Source of the DNA: Oscillospiraceae bacterium
GTDB taxonomy: Bacteria > Bacillota > Clostridia > UBA1212 > SIG427
Reading direction: 5' to 3'
Assembly (NCBI GenBank): GCA_015069135.1
Contig: SVJE01000001.1
Coordinates: 62,001 to 126,000, forward strand
DNA: 64,000 nucleotides
Part shown: positions 6,722 to 16,087 of the stretch, in pieces
Layout of the letters: the number at the start of each line of letters is the position of its first letter
Numbering within the stretch: the first letter of the stretch is position 1
Notes under the pieces: generated by a model
The model's database searches: none
What the model was told of the DNA's origin: nothing
The model's input: the letters and a program-made list of their open reading frames with translations, nothing else
Translations under genes and position numbers: made by a program

Positions 6722-8833
6722 GTGAGATACAGAGTTATGTTTATTTTGTTTTTATTAGGAGTTGCAGTTTCTTTTTGGGCTTTGAAATATTATCCCGGAA
6801 GCTCATGGAAATCTGATGGTGATAGGGTTAAAGGTTCTATCTTCAGGGAAGTGTGGAATAAAGAAGGGGAATACGTTTTTAAGCCTGAACATAGCTCGGT
6901 AAGAATATTGGTGAAAGGTTCAGTATATCCAGATATTAATGGCATGCTTGTTGAAATAGAAGGAGAATTTTACAGACCTGAGAGTGCCAGAAATCCCGGT
7001 GGCTATGATTACAGACAATATTTGCTTGGTAAAAATGTTTCTTTTGTTACGGAAAATCCCCGGATTGAAATAAAAGGAAGGTCATATTCTTTAAGGGCTA
7101 TAGGGGCTGTTATAAGAGAATATATAGAAAGCGCTGTATCATCCAGTGTACATGAGAATTATCAGGGCCTTATTGTCGGTGTAATGACCGGAGATACTTC
7201 TTCAATAGGCAAAGAAGAGAAGCAGTGGATAAGACTTAGCGGTATATCACATATAATGGCAGTGTCAGGGACTCATGTTACATATATACTGATGCCGGTA
7301 AGGACTCTGGTAAAAAGAAAAAAATTGGACATTGCTTTGCGAAGTGGTTTGTGCATTATTCCTCTTTTCCTGTTTGTAACTATTGCCGGATTCAGCCCAT
7401 CTGTTTTAAGAGCAGGAGTGATGTGCGGAACTGAACTTGTCAGCAAGGTGATTGACCGCCGAAATGATCCTTTAAACACTCTGGGTATAGCAGGCCTGGT
7501 TTGTTTGCTTGTTTACCCTTTTGCTGTGGCAGACGTTGGCTTTTTGCTTTCCTTCGGGGCAGTGTTGTCAGGCATGGTAATTAACCCCATTCTTAAGGAG
7601 GTTATATACAGAAACAGAGAACCTGTAAAATGTCTTGAAGGACTTTTTTACGGAGTAAGTGTAAATATAGGATTAATACCTGTTATGATGTATTACTTTA
7701 ATGTGGTTTCACCTGCGGGAGTTGTTATCACACTTCTGGCGGCTCCATTGTCAGCATTAATGTGTATTTTCGGATATGTTATGGTTATTTGCTATTATGT
7801 TCCTTTTTTGCAGGTTTTTGCAAAAATCTTGGCTTTTGGCCTGAACTCTGTAACAAAAGGTTTGTCTGTTCTGGCGGAGTGGGGAGCCGGTATAAGAGGC
7901 ATTTATACAGTCTCTCCCGATATTATATTCTTTGGGTTATATTATGGTCTTATAGTGTTTATTTATATTGCGATAAAAAAGAAAAAGATTTATAAAAAAT
8001 ATATTTGTATTTTTTTGTCTGTAGTAGTTATAGGGAATGTAATCCTTATAACGCATGACAATAAAAATGTTAAAATAACCTGGCTTGACGTAGGACAAGG
8101 TTCATGTGCTCTTATTGAAACCTCAGAAGGTTATGTCCTTATAGACGGCGGTAACGGATATACAGATGTAAGCAATATTCTGTGGAAACAGGGGATAAGG
8201 ACTCTTGATTATATGATTTTAAGTCATGGCGATAGTGACCATTGTGAAGGGCTTTTTAAGGTGCTGAAAGAACATCCTGTTAAAAAAATCATTATTCCGG
8301 ATAATCCGGAGGATGAAGGGGCGAAGAAACTTTCAGAAGTAGCAAAATCACAAGGGGTTAGCGTAATAAAAATTTCAGGTCAGGGTGAATTTTATATTGG
8401 TGAGGCACTTTTTAAGATGATATGTTTTGTTGAGAATGGCTCTTTAAATAATTCATCAGTAGTGGTACAATTAACACTGCAAAGCAATTCTTTTTTATTT
8501 CCTGGTGATCTGGATATGGAAGGAGAAAGAGTCCTTTTTGAAAGACATTTTCTTAAGAAATGCTTGGTTGTTACAGCCTCTCATCATGGATCAGGTAAAG
8601 GTACCGGTGAAGATTTGCTTTCTGTTACCTGTCCTCAAATAGGTGTTATCAGCGTAGGGCAGAGAAATATGTATGGCCATCCTCATGGAGATGTACTGGA
8701 AAGATTCGAGAATTACGGAGCATATATTTTCAGAACAGATGAAGACGGAGCTATTGTATTAACTATTGATGAAAAGGAAAATTTAAAGGTCAGAACATGG
8801 TTGAAAAGGGAGTGTATACAATTCAAAAAATGA
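6722..8833 (+). CDS. comEC: DNA internalisation-related competence protein ComEC/Rec2
   Basis: A 703-residue polytopic membrane protein. It has an N-terminal hydrophobic anchor and beta region (about 1-125), the competence channel domain with many membrane helices (ISHIMAVSGTHVTYILMPV near 180; about 180-450), and a C-terminal metallo-beta-lactamase-like domain (LDVGQGSCALIETSEG near 455, SHGDSDHCEGL, FPGDLDMEGE, ASHHGSGKGT). The family carries single-stranded DNA across the membrane during transformation; the lactamase-like domain may be a nuclease. The start is uncertain: GTG 6722 lacks a ribosome binding site, and ATG 6737 lies in the 3' arm of a hairpin (6711-6741). It overlaps holA by 37 bases. 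Confidence 0.92.
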   Translation: MRYRVMFILFLLGVAVSFWALKYYPGSSWKSDGDRVKGSIFREVWNKEGEYVFKPEHSSVRILVKGSVYPDINGMLVEIEGEFYRPESARNPGGYDYRQYLLGKNVSFVTENPRIEIKGRSYSLRAIGAVIREYIESAVSSSVHENYQGLIVGVMTGDTSSIGKEEKQWIRLSGISHIMAVSGTHVTYILMPVRTLVKRKKLDIALRSGLCIIPLFLFVTIAGFSPSVLRAGVMCGTELVSKVIDRRNDPLNTLGIAGLVCLLVYPFAVADVGFLLSFGAVLSGMVINPILKEVIYRNREPVKCLEGLFYGVSVNIGLIPVMMYYFNVVSPAGVVITLLAAPLSALMCIFGYVMVICYYVPFLQVFAKILAFGLNSVTKGLSVLAEWGAGIRGIYTVSPDIIFFGLYYGLIVFIYIAIKKKKIYKKYICIFLSVVVIGNVILITHDNKNVKITWLDVGQGSCALIETSEGYVLIDGGNGYTDVSNILWKQGIRTLDYMILSHGDSDHCEGLFKVLKEHPVKKIIIPDNPEDEGAKKLSEVAKSQGVSVIKISGQGEFYIGEALFKMICFVENGSLNNSSVVVQLTLQSNSFLFPGDLDMEGERVLFERHFLKKCLVVTASHHGSGKGTGEDLLSVTCPQIGVISVGQRNMYGHPHGDVLERFENYGAYIFRTDEDGAIVLTIDEKENLKVRTWLKRECIQFKK

Positions 8834-9789
8834 ATCAGCTTCTGGCAGATGGAAATCTGTCGGGTGTTTATCTTTTTCATGGTCCGGAAGAGTATTTTAA
8901 AGACTTTTATTGTAACAAGATTAAAGAAAAATCTGTTGGCGAGGATGTGCTTAACTATACAAAGTACACTACAAAAACTGATCCTGTAGATATTATTGAA
9001 ATATGCAACGGGTATCCTATGTTTGCGGACTTTAAAATGGTTGTGGTTTGTGAATCAGAGTATTTTACCGGTAAAAATGAAAATGAAGACCTGATTAAAT
9101 TTGTTTCTTCTGTGCCTGAGACCACAATTCTTGTTTTCAGAGAATCAAAGGTTGATAAGAGAAGTAAGCTATATAAAGCTATTGAGAGTTATGGTGTTGT
9201 TTTCAATTGTGAAAGACAGAAACCTGAAATGATTACAAAATTACTTGCAAAGGTAGCTAAATCAAAAAAACGAGGGATTACACAGGAAGCAGCACAGCTT
9301 ATGATTATGGGTATTGGCTCTGATATGGAAAGACTTTTGTCTGAATTGGAGAAGTTAGTACTTCTGACAGCGCAAGATGAGGTTATTAACGAAGAACATG
9401 TCAGAGAAACCTGTGCACTTTCATTGGGGTCGAAAATATGGGATTTAACAGATGCTATTGCATCCGGCAACAAAGAGAAAGCTTTTGTTTATTTAAAAGC
9501 TTTATTGGATGCCAGAGAGCCTGCAGAAATGATTCTTTTTTCAATTACTAAGAATTTTATAAATTTATATAATGCAAAATCTTTACATGATCAAGGAAAA
9601 AATTATTCACAGATTGCATCTATTATGGGCTCTCCTGAGTTTGTGGCACGAAAGGCGTGCCAACAAGCTTCCAGGCTTAGTCTTAAGACATTAAGTGATA
9701 AGATAGAATATTGTCTTGATATGGACGAGAGAAGTAAGACAGGAAGAATAAATACAGTAAGAGCATTAGAACTTATAGTTTCACTTTAA
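8797..9789 (+). CDS. holA: DNA polymerase III subunit delta
   Basis: A 330-residue AAA+-fold clamp-loader subunit that opens the beta sliding clamp. Family features include the N-terminal YLFHGPEEYF (Walker-A-like region, degenerate as usual for delta), the helix MIMGIGSDMERLLSELEKLVL (about 168-188), and the C-terminal MDERSKTGRINTVRALELIV. The ATG at 8797 has AAAGG at good spacing; a GTG at 8812 would give the more typical N terminus (MYTIQKMNQLL). ComEC followed by HolA is a conserved order in Firmicutes. Usually rpsT follows; here secreted enzymes intervene. Confidence 0.93.
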   Translation: MVEKGVYTIQKMNQLLADGNLSGVYLFHGPEEYFKDFYCNKIKEKSVGEDVLNYTKYTTKTDPVDIIEICNGYPMFADFKMVVVCESEYFTGKNENEDLIKFVSSVPETTILVFRESKVDKRSKLYKAIESYGVVFNCERQKPEMITKLLAKVAKSKKRGITQEAAQLMIMGIGSDMERLLSELEKLVLLTAQDEVINEEHVRETCALSLGSKIWDLTDAIASGNKEKAFVYLKALLDAREPAEMILFSITKNFINLYNAKSLHDQGKNYSQIASIMGSPEFVARKACQQASRLSLKTLSDKIEYCLDMDERSKTGRINTVRALELIVSL

Positions 9790-9804
9790 AAAATATATAA
9801 AAAA

Positions 9805-9837
9805 TACCGGCGCGGGTTTTAAATACCTGCGCCGGTA
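9805..9837. terminator. Bidirectional terminator after holA
   Basis: GC-rich 13-base arms (TACCGGCGCGGGT and ACCTGCGCCGGTA, one mismatch) with A/T runs on both sides, between convergent genes. Confidence 0.85.
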
Positions 9838-9853
9838 AAATTTTAGTTACTGA

Positions 9854-12250
9854 TTAGTACAAATCGAAAGAACCTTGAATATATCTTTTAACTTTCATGT
9901 AGTCGGTTGTATTGATTTTTGCATTGTGGTCTACGTCAGCAGCTTCTCTCTGAGCCACTGTAATTTCAGCGGAACCTGTAATGGTTCGTTTGATAAGCAT
10001 GTAGTCAGCTGTTGCAACCTTACCGTCTCCGTTAACGTCACCATTCTGAACAACTGCATATTCAGTAACACCATCAGTTATTATAGTGCCAGTACCGATA
10101 ACAGTTGTACCATAGATTTCTTTTCCGCCTTTGTAAAGAACAAGATCCAGATTAAGGAAGTTAAAGATGAAATCATCAGCTGTTGTTCCCGGTGTAATAC
10201 CAAGAATAAGATGGTTTACATCGTCTCTTGTGTAAGATGAAGATGGATCCAATTCAAAGTTTTCATCGGAAGAGCTAGGTGGATTTGTTGGAGCCGCTGT
10301 TGGAACAGGAGTAGCTGTAGGTACTGGTGTAGCTGTAGCTGCAGGAGCAGGAGTATAGCTTCCAGGGATTACCTGTGGGTTATATGTTGTATTAGTTGAA
10401 GCATCAAATACAAATGCAAATCTACTTCCCGGAGCAGCATCACCAAGAGTATAAACATCCATAATATCAGCATCAGTTTCGGAAAGGTTGTTATCCATCC
10501 ATTTGAAGTTAAATGTAGGAATTGTTTTACCGGATCCTAATCCTAAATAACTTCTTGGAATTTTAATCTGCATTCTGTTACCGCTTACTGTGTACTCAAC
10601 GGTACCTACTGATGTAAAGTTCCAACCACCTGTGGATTTTTCCAGAACTGTTGTTGTATCTGTGATGTTAGTTGAAAGTCTGTTGATAATATACTCAAAG
10701 CCTTCCCAGCTGTTAGTGTTATAATCAGGGTTTGTATCGATTAACAAACGCATCCACTTTTTCTGAGTTCTTGCTGTTATATCTGCAACTGTTTCAACCA
10801 TGAAGTATACGTTATCATTATCATATGCAACTTTGGCATTTGTAAAGTCGTTTTTGATATTTGTTCTCTTTCTGAAAACAATATTACCATAACCAAAAGC
10901 ATCTCTGTTTCCGTATGTATTTTTAGTATGTGTATATTCAGGAGTGATATTTGCCCACTGATCATTTACTGCATGAATATTAATTATAGCATCTGCGTTG
11001 TTAGTAGGGAGTTCTGAAACACCTTTGAAACGACGGATGTTTTCTACTAACTGTGAATAGTAATAGTCCTTAAGTACACCTTCAGAAGGTTCAATGTCAC
11101 GGCTGTATTCAGGGCTGAACTGATCAGGGAAAGCATTTTCAGTATTCTGCCATTCTTCCTGACGACCTGCAACCCACTCATTCCAACCGGTTACAAATAT
11201 AATTTCAGGATCATTCTGTATAGCATAATCCCACTGCTGCTGGAAGTTAAGACCATAGTTTACAGCTGTATTTGTGTTCTTATTTACAGTAGTTGTTTCT
11301 CCGTTACTTGTAAAAGAGTAGCTGTAATTACCTACAGTATAGCTTCTGCCGCGAACGCCACCGTCAGGGTCATTCATAGCAACAAGCCCTTCTGAATTCC
11401 AGTTCTGAGCTACGCTTACTGTCATCTGTTCAACTTTACCATTACTGTCAACACAATGCTTTGCCTGGGGGTATACATTTAACCAACCCCATCTGTTTTC
11501 AGCAACAGTAGTGTTTCCCATGTTGTAACCAGGTTCGCAATCTCTGAAAGTAAAGAAACTTTTGATATCTGCATCTGTACTCTTTAAACAATCAGGATCA
11601 GCCATTATTAATGGCTTACCATCCCAGTAGAACCACAAATCACTGTATTTTCCGGCACTGTAAATATCACTATAGAGATTATAAATCTGAGTCAATGTAT
11701 CTTCTTGACCGGCAAGATTTAAAACAAAAGCAATTTTAGGTACCTTGATACCATCAGCTTTAGCAGCCTGGAATGTTTTGAAAATCCAGTCTACACCAAC
11801 ATCCCAGAGGAAAGTGCCGTTAGTGCAGTCCATAAAAATTACGTCTACACCTGCATCACCTAAAAGTTCTGCTTGTTTACGGAGTACAAACTGATCGTTT
11901 GTGCTGTAGTAACCAAAAATAGGTTTGTCCCAGAAATAGTGTTCTGCGGCGTAGGTAGTCCATGCTGAATGATAATAATTGTTTACAGCATCAGGATAAC
12001 TTGTGAGAATTTCAGTAATGCTGTATGTCTTACCGTCTTTAGCAAAATCTTCGTGCCAAGGCCAGTAAAATACACCTACACTCTTACTGTTATCAACATT
12101 ACCTACGTCACTGTTGTCACTTAACACACGGCCTAAACCGTCCATCATGGCCCATGTGTCAGGTGCGTAAGCTGCGCTTGCAGGAATTACTGAAAACACA
12201 GAAGCAATAAGTAAAATACTTACAATAAATAAAGTTGTAAATTTTTTCAT
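9854..12250 (-). CDS. Secreted GH71/GH99-like glycoside hydrolase with dockerin
   Basis: A 798-residue secreted protein. Parts in order: Sec signal peptide (about 1-26, ending ASAA), a large catalytic-type domain (about 27-400) with GVFYWPWHEDF, DAGVDVIFMDCTNGTF and VTGWNEWVAGR resembling GH71/GH99-like hydrolases, a beta-sandwich carbohydrate-binding-like region (about 415-615), a Pro/Thr linker, a short conserved module, and a type-I-like dockerin with two calcium loops (GDVNGDGKVATADY and ADVDHNAKINTTDY). The dockerin implies docking to a cohesin. The start is ATG 12250; ATG 12262 is too close to the ribosome binding site. It is a paralogue of the next gene. The substrate is not predicted. 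Confidence 0.8.
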   Translation of the reverse strand: MKKFTTLFIVSILLIASVFSVIPASAAYAPDTWAMMDGLGRVLSDNSDVGNVDNSKSVGVFYWPWHEDFAKDGKTYSITEILTSYPDAVNNYYHSAWTTYAAEHYFWDKPIFGYYSTNDQFVLRKQAELLGDAGVDVIFMDCTNGTFLWDVGVDWIFKTFQAAKADGIKVPKIAFVLNLAGQEDTLTQIYNLYSDIYSAGKYSDLWFYWDGKPLIMADPDCLKSTDADIKSFFTFRDCEPGYNMGNTTVAENRWGWLNVYPQAKHCVDSNGKVEQMTVSVAQNWNSEGLVAMNDPDGGVRGRSYTVGNYSYSFTSNGETTTVNKNTNTAVNYGLNFQQQWDYAIQNDPEIIFVTGWNEWVAGRQEEWQNTENAFPDQFSPEYSRDIEPSEGVLKDYYYSQLVENIRRFKGVSELPTNNADAIINIHAVNDQWANITPEYTHTKNTYGNRDAFGYGNIVFRKRTNIKNDFTNAKVAYDNDNVYFMVETVADITARTQKKWMRLLIDTNPDYNTNSWEGFEYIINRLSTNITDTTTVLEKSTGGWNFTSVGTVEYTVSGNRMQIKIPRSYLGLGSGKTIPTFNFKWMDNNLSETDADIMDVYTLGDAAPGSRFAFVFDASTNTTYNPQVIPGSYTPAPAATATPVPTATPVPTAAPTNPPSSSDENFELDPSSSYTRDDVNHLILGITPGTTADDFIFNFLNLDLVLYKGGKEIYGTTVIGTGTIITDGVTEYAVVQNGDVNGDGKVATADYMLIKRTITGSAEITVAQREAADVDHNAKINTTDYMKVKRYIQGSFDLY

Positions 12251-12355
12251 ACAAATATGCATTCCTTTCTATCAATATGTACTTATATAATAACACAGAG
12301 ATAGCGAGGAAATGTTAATAAAATATAAACTTTGTGACGTTTGGGTAACAAGAAA

Positions 12356-12380
12356 GGCTGGACATTAATCTGGTCCAGCC
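12356..12380 (-). terminator. Terminator of the upstream dockerin enzyme gene
   Basis: A perfect 8-base stem GGCTGGAC/GTCCAGCC with a 9-base loop. Read on the minus strand it is followed by TTTCTTGTT, downstream of the gene that ends at 12402. Confidence 0.75.
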
Positions 12381-12401
12381 CTGAAAATGTGTACTATATG
12401 T

Positions 12402-14819
12402 TCAGACGTAAAGAATGAAAGAGCCTGCAATATGTCGCTTGATCTTCATATAGTCTGTAGTTCTTATTGAATTATCGTTATTAACATCTGCTGCAAAGAA
12501 CTGGACATCAGAAAATTCATATAGATTTATAATATTCCTTTTAACCATCATATAGTCTACTGTGGCTACTTTACCGTCGCCGTTAATGTCGCCCAGAACA
12601 ACAGCAGAAACAGTATCCAGTGTTAAACCATTGATAACAAGGGAAATTGAAGTACCTGTTCCTACGATGCTTTCAGAAATCTGAATGTGACTACTGTTTT
12701 CAAACTCGTTTGCAACAATTGAGGATGGCTGTTGTTCTTGGAGTCCAAACAGATAACCATCTGCCATATAGAGAGAACCGTTTGCTCCTGTTAATGTAAG
12801 TACAGGAACAGGCGTTGCTGTAGGTGTGGGGCTAGGAGTATGGGTAGGTACCGGTGTAGCTGTGGGAGCAGGAGTGGCTGTGGGGGCAGGTGTAGCTGTG
12901 GGGGCAGGTGTAGCTGTAGGGTTTACAACATTCTCACTGCCTGCGTTAAAAGCAAATGTGAATCTACTTCCCGGCATTGCGTCTCCATAACGATAAACAT
13001 CCATAATGTTTCCTGCAGGCTCAGTATCACTGTAATCTGTTTCAAAAATACAGTTATCTGCCCATTTAAAATTAAATGCAGGAATTGTTGATCCGGAACC
13101 TAATCCCAGATAGCTTCTCGGAATTTTAATCTGAATTCTGTTTCCGCTTACTTTATAGCTGACAGTTCCTACCTTTGTAAAATTCCATCCGCCTGTGGAT
13201 TTTTCAAGGGTTAAAGTTGAGGCTGTTTTTCCGGAGTTTGTCCTGTTAAGAATGTATTCAAAGCTTTCCCAGCTTGCAGCGTTTGAATCCGTATCAGTAT
13301 CTAATAGCAATCTCATCCATCTGTCACCGGTGTAGGCTGTTATGGAATCTTTTGTTTCTGCCATGAAATACACATAATCATTATCATATGCAACTTTAGC
13401 AGATACAAGGTCATTTCTTACAGCTTTAATTGTTTCATACTTGAAATACATTCCGCCATAACCTCTGTAATCTCTTTTGGGAACAGAGTTAGTATAATGT
13501 TTGTATTCAGGAAGAACATCAGCCCACTGATCTGAAGATGAATTAATATCAATAGTCTTATTAGCTTTCGTTTCAGGCAGGGAAGTTGCACCTTTAAAGC
13601 GTCTGATGTTTTCAACTAACTGAGTGTAGTAGTAGTCTTTAAGAACACCGTCGGCAGGCTCTATATCACGACTTCTTTCAACATCAAACTGGTCACCAAA
13701 AGCATTTTCTGTACCTTGCCAGAGCTGAAGTCTTTTAGCTACCCATTCGTTCCAGCCTGTAATGAAAATCATTTTAGGATTATTCTCAATTGCATAATCC
13801 CATTGCTGCTGGAAGTTCAGTCCGTAATATGCAGAGTTTGCAATGTTTTTGTTTACAGTGACTGTTTTACCGTTTTTAACATATGAATATGAATAATCTC
13901 CTTTGGTATAACTTCTGCCGCGAACGCCACCGTCAGGGTCATTCATTGCAACAAGACCTTCGCCGTTCCAGTTCTGTGCAACACCAACAGTCATGTATTC
14001 AACATTGCCTGCGTCGTCAACACAATATTTAGCCTGAGGATAAATATTAAGCCAGCCCCATTTATTACTGGATGCGGTAGTGTTACCTTTGTTATATGCA
14101 GGTTCACATTTCTTAAAAGTAAAGAAATTCTTTATTGCGGTCTGAGAACTGGTTAAACATCCGGAATTTGCCATGATTAATGGCTTTCCTTCCCAGTAGA
14201 ACCAAAGATCCTGATACTTTCCTTGACTGTAGATGTTGTTATACAAATTAACCAATTGTGTTCGGGTATCAGTGCTACCGGCAAGATTAAGTATAAAACC
14301 AATTTTTGGAACATTAACTCCGTCTGCTTTAGCAGAGCGGAAAGCTCTGAATACAGCGTCAACGCCAGCTTCCCACATGAATGTACCATTTGTAAGATCC
14401 ATAAAAATAACATCTACACCGGCATCAGCTAACAATTCAGCCTGTCTTCTGACTACATACAAATCTCCGTTGCTGTAATAACCGTAAATAGGCTGATCCC
14501 AGAAATAGTATGAACTGGCATAAGTAGTCCATGCAGTATGATAGTAATTGTTCTGTGCATCAGGGAAGAATTTCATAAGATTTGTAAGGTTCATAGGTTG
14601 GTTTTCTTTAGCGAATTGTTCATGCCATGGCCAATAGAACATACCTACAATTTTTTCTTCTTTAACATTACCTACATCACTGTTGTCACTGATAATACGA
14701 CCTAAACCATCCATCATGGCCCATGTATCAGGTACGACAGATGCAGATACAGGAATAATAGATACAACATTAGCAATAAGCAATAAACTTACAACCCAAA
14801 GTACAAATGTCTTTTTCAT
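12402..14819 (-). CDS. Secreted GH71/GH99-like glycoside hydrolase with dockerin (paralogue)
   Basis: An 805-residue secreted protein with the same architecture as its downstream neighbour: signal peptide (1-26, ending VSAS), GH71/GH99-like domain (about 27-405; GMFYWPWHEQF, DAGVDVIFMDLTNGTF, ITGWNEWVAKR), carbohydrate-binding-like beta-sandwich (about 420-625), a long TATPAP-type linker, a diverged module, and a dockerin (GDINGDGKVATVDY, ADVNNDNSIRTTDY). The catalytic part is very similar to the paralogue, but the module before the dockerin is more diverged, so linker and module have evolved faster. It has its own promoter and terminator, so the pair is not one operon. Confidence 0.8.
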   Translation of the reverse strand: MKKTFVLWVVSLLLIANVVSIIPVSASVVPDTWAMMDGLGRIISDNSDVGNVKEEKIVGMFYWPWHEQFAKENQPMNLTNLMKFFPDAQNNYYHTAWTTYASSYYFWDQPIYGYYSNGDLYVVRRQAELLADAGVDVIFMDLTNGTFMWEAGVDAVFRAFRSAKADGVNVPKIGFILNLAGSTDTRTQLVNLYNNIYSQGKYQDLWFYWEGKPLIMANSGCLTSSQTAIKNFFTFKKCEPAYNKGNTTASSNKWGWLNIYPQAKYCVDDAGNVEYMTVGVAQNWNGEGLVAMNDPDGGVRGRSYTKGDYSYSYVKNGKTVTVNKNIANSAYYGLNFQQQWDYAIENNPKMIFITGWNEWVAKRLQLWQGTENAFGDQFDVERSRDIEPADGVLKDYYYTQLVENIRRFKGATSLPETKANKTIDINSSSDQWADVLPEYKHYTNSVPKRDYRGYGGMYFKYETIKAVRNDLVSAKVAYDNDYVYFMAETKDSITAYTGDRWMRLLLDTDTDSNAASWESFEYILNRTNSGKTASTLTLEKSTGGWNFTKVGTVSYKVSGNRIQIKIPRSYLGLGSGSTIPAFNFKWADNCIFETDYSDTEPAGNIMDVYRYGDAMPGSRFTFAFNAGSENVVNPTATPAPTATPAPTATPAPTATPVPTHTPSPTPTATPVPVLTLTGANGSLYMADGYLFGLQEQQPSSIVANEFENSSHIQISESIVGTGTSISLVINGLTLDTVSAVVLGDINGDGKVATVDYMMVKRNIINLYEFSDVQFFAADVNNDNSIRTTDYMKIKRHIAGSFILYV

Positions 14820-14861
14820 AATATGTGTCCCTCGCTGGATATATTCAACTTCATGTACTCT

Positions 14862-14890
14862 ATTGTATCACATGTGGAAAAAATTGTTAA
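14862..14890 (-). promoter_or_regulatory. SigA-type promoter of the GH71/99-like gene
   Basis: On the minus strand, TTAACA (14890-14885) and TACAAT (14867-14862) are 17 bases apart, about 43 bases upstream of the start at 14819. Confidence 0.6.
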
Positions 14891-14947
14891 TAGTTTACAT
14901 CTATTTTATGATATAATGTATGAAAATAAGAAAGGGAATCTATTACT

Positions 14948-16087
14948 ATGGCAGAAAATATGGAACTATATATACACATACCTTTTTGCGTAAAGAAATG
15001 CAGATATTGTGATTTTCTTTCTTTTGACAATGCATATAGAACTCTATCTGAAAAATATTTTCATAAATTAAATGAAGAATTAAAATTTTACGGGGAGCAA
15101 TCAGGAAATAGCGAAATAAGAAGTGTTTTTTTTGGAGGGGGTACTCCCGGTATGGTTTCTGCTAATGAAATTTTAGAAGTTATGGAAACTGTAAAAACAT
15201 TTTACCGACTTTCTCCTGAGTGTGAAATAACATTGGAAACCAACCCCGGCGTGGCAGATTATGAAAAATTAAAAGCTTTTAGAAATATGGGAATAAACCG
15301 CCTTAGTATAGGTGTTCAGAGTTTTGATGATTCTGTTCTTAAAAATATGGGGCGTATTCACTCTTCAGAAGATGCTGAAAAAGCTTTTGTTATGGCAAGA
15401 GAGGCCGGTTATGAAAATATTAATACCGATCTTATGTTTGGTTACCCTAGTCAGACTGTAGACTCTTTTATTGATACATTAAAAAAAGCCATAGAGCTTT
15501 CGCCTGAACATATTTCAGCCTACAGCCTTATTGTTGAAGAGGGGACAAAAATTTGCCGGGACATTGAAAATGGCTTGGTTCCGGAACCTGAAGACGATGT
15601 AGACCGTGAAATGTATAATGCAGCTTTTAAAATGCTAACTGAAGCAGGTTATGAAAGATATGAAATTTCAAACTTTTCAAAGACCGGAAGAGAAAGTGTT
15701 CACAATCTTGGATATTGGACAGGTGTGCCATATATAGGAGTTGGTCTTGGGGCTGCATCTTTTGTTGAAGGGGTTAGGTATAAAAATACATGTGATTTAA
15801 GCCGTTATATAAATAGTTCTGTTTATAATCTTAGAGATGAAAGCGAAACAGATATATTAAGTGTCAAGGGACAGATGGATGAGTTTATGATGCTTGGCTT
15901 CCGTCTGCAAAATGGTCCATCTTATAAGTTATTTATGGAAAAGTTTGGAGTGGACTATAAAAAGGAATATAAAGAAACTCTGGATAAACTATATTGTAAG
16001 GGACTTATTACAGAGATTGGAAATAATTTCTGTCTTACGGATAAAGGCTTTGATTTTGGTAATGAAGTTTTTGGAGAGTTTGTATGA
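14948..16087 (+). CDS. hemW: Radical SAM heme chaperone HemW
   Basis: A 379-residue radical SAM protein with the cluster motif CVKKCRYCDF (CX3CX2C, about 13-22), GGGTPGMV, and a C-terminal HemN-like domain. HemW-type proteins resemble coproporphyrinogen dehydrogenase, but characterised members bind and deliver heme. The CX3CX2C motif with no further cysteine directly after CDF favours HemW over HemN. An AAAGGG ribosome binding site precedes ATG 14948, and an extended -10 (TGATATAAT, ending 14917) lies upstream. The stop overlaps the next start (ATGA), so the helicase-nuclease gene is coupled to it. Confidence 0.9.
   Translation: MAENMELYIHIPFCVKKCRYCDFLSFDNAYRTLSEKYFHKLNEELKFYGEQSGNSEIRSVFFGGGTPGMVSANEILEVMETVKTFYRLSPECEITLETNPGVADYEKLKAFRNMGINRLSIGVQSFDDSVLKNMGRIHSSEDAEKAFVMAREAGYENINTDLMFGYPSQTVDSFIDTLKKAIELSPEHISAYSLIVEEGTKICRDIENGLVPEPEDDVDREMYNAAFKMLTEAGYERYEISNFSKTGRESVHNLGYWTGVPYIGVGLGAASFVEGVRYKNTCDLSRYINSSVYNLRDESETDILSVKGQMDEFMMLGFRLQNGPSYKLFMEKFGVDYKKEYKETLDKLYCKGLITEIGNNFCLTDKGFDFGNEVFGEFV

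Noticed and set aside
9875..10240. 121-codon plus-strand frame opposite the dockerin region
   Set aside because: Antisense to the dockerin and pre-dockerin module; its Cys/Ser-rich content mirrors the Asp/Gly/Thr codons of the real frame.
12830..12925. Short tandem repeats and a plus-strand open frame rich in Gly/Cys
   Set aside because: These are the complement of the repetitive Thr/Pro linker of the dockerin enzyme on the minus strand; neither a CRISPR array nor a separate gene.
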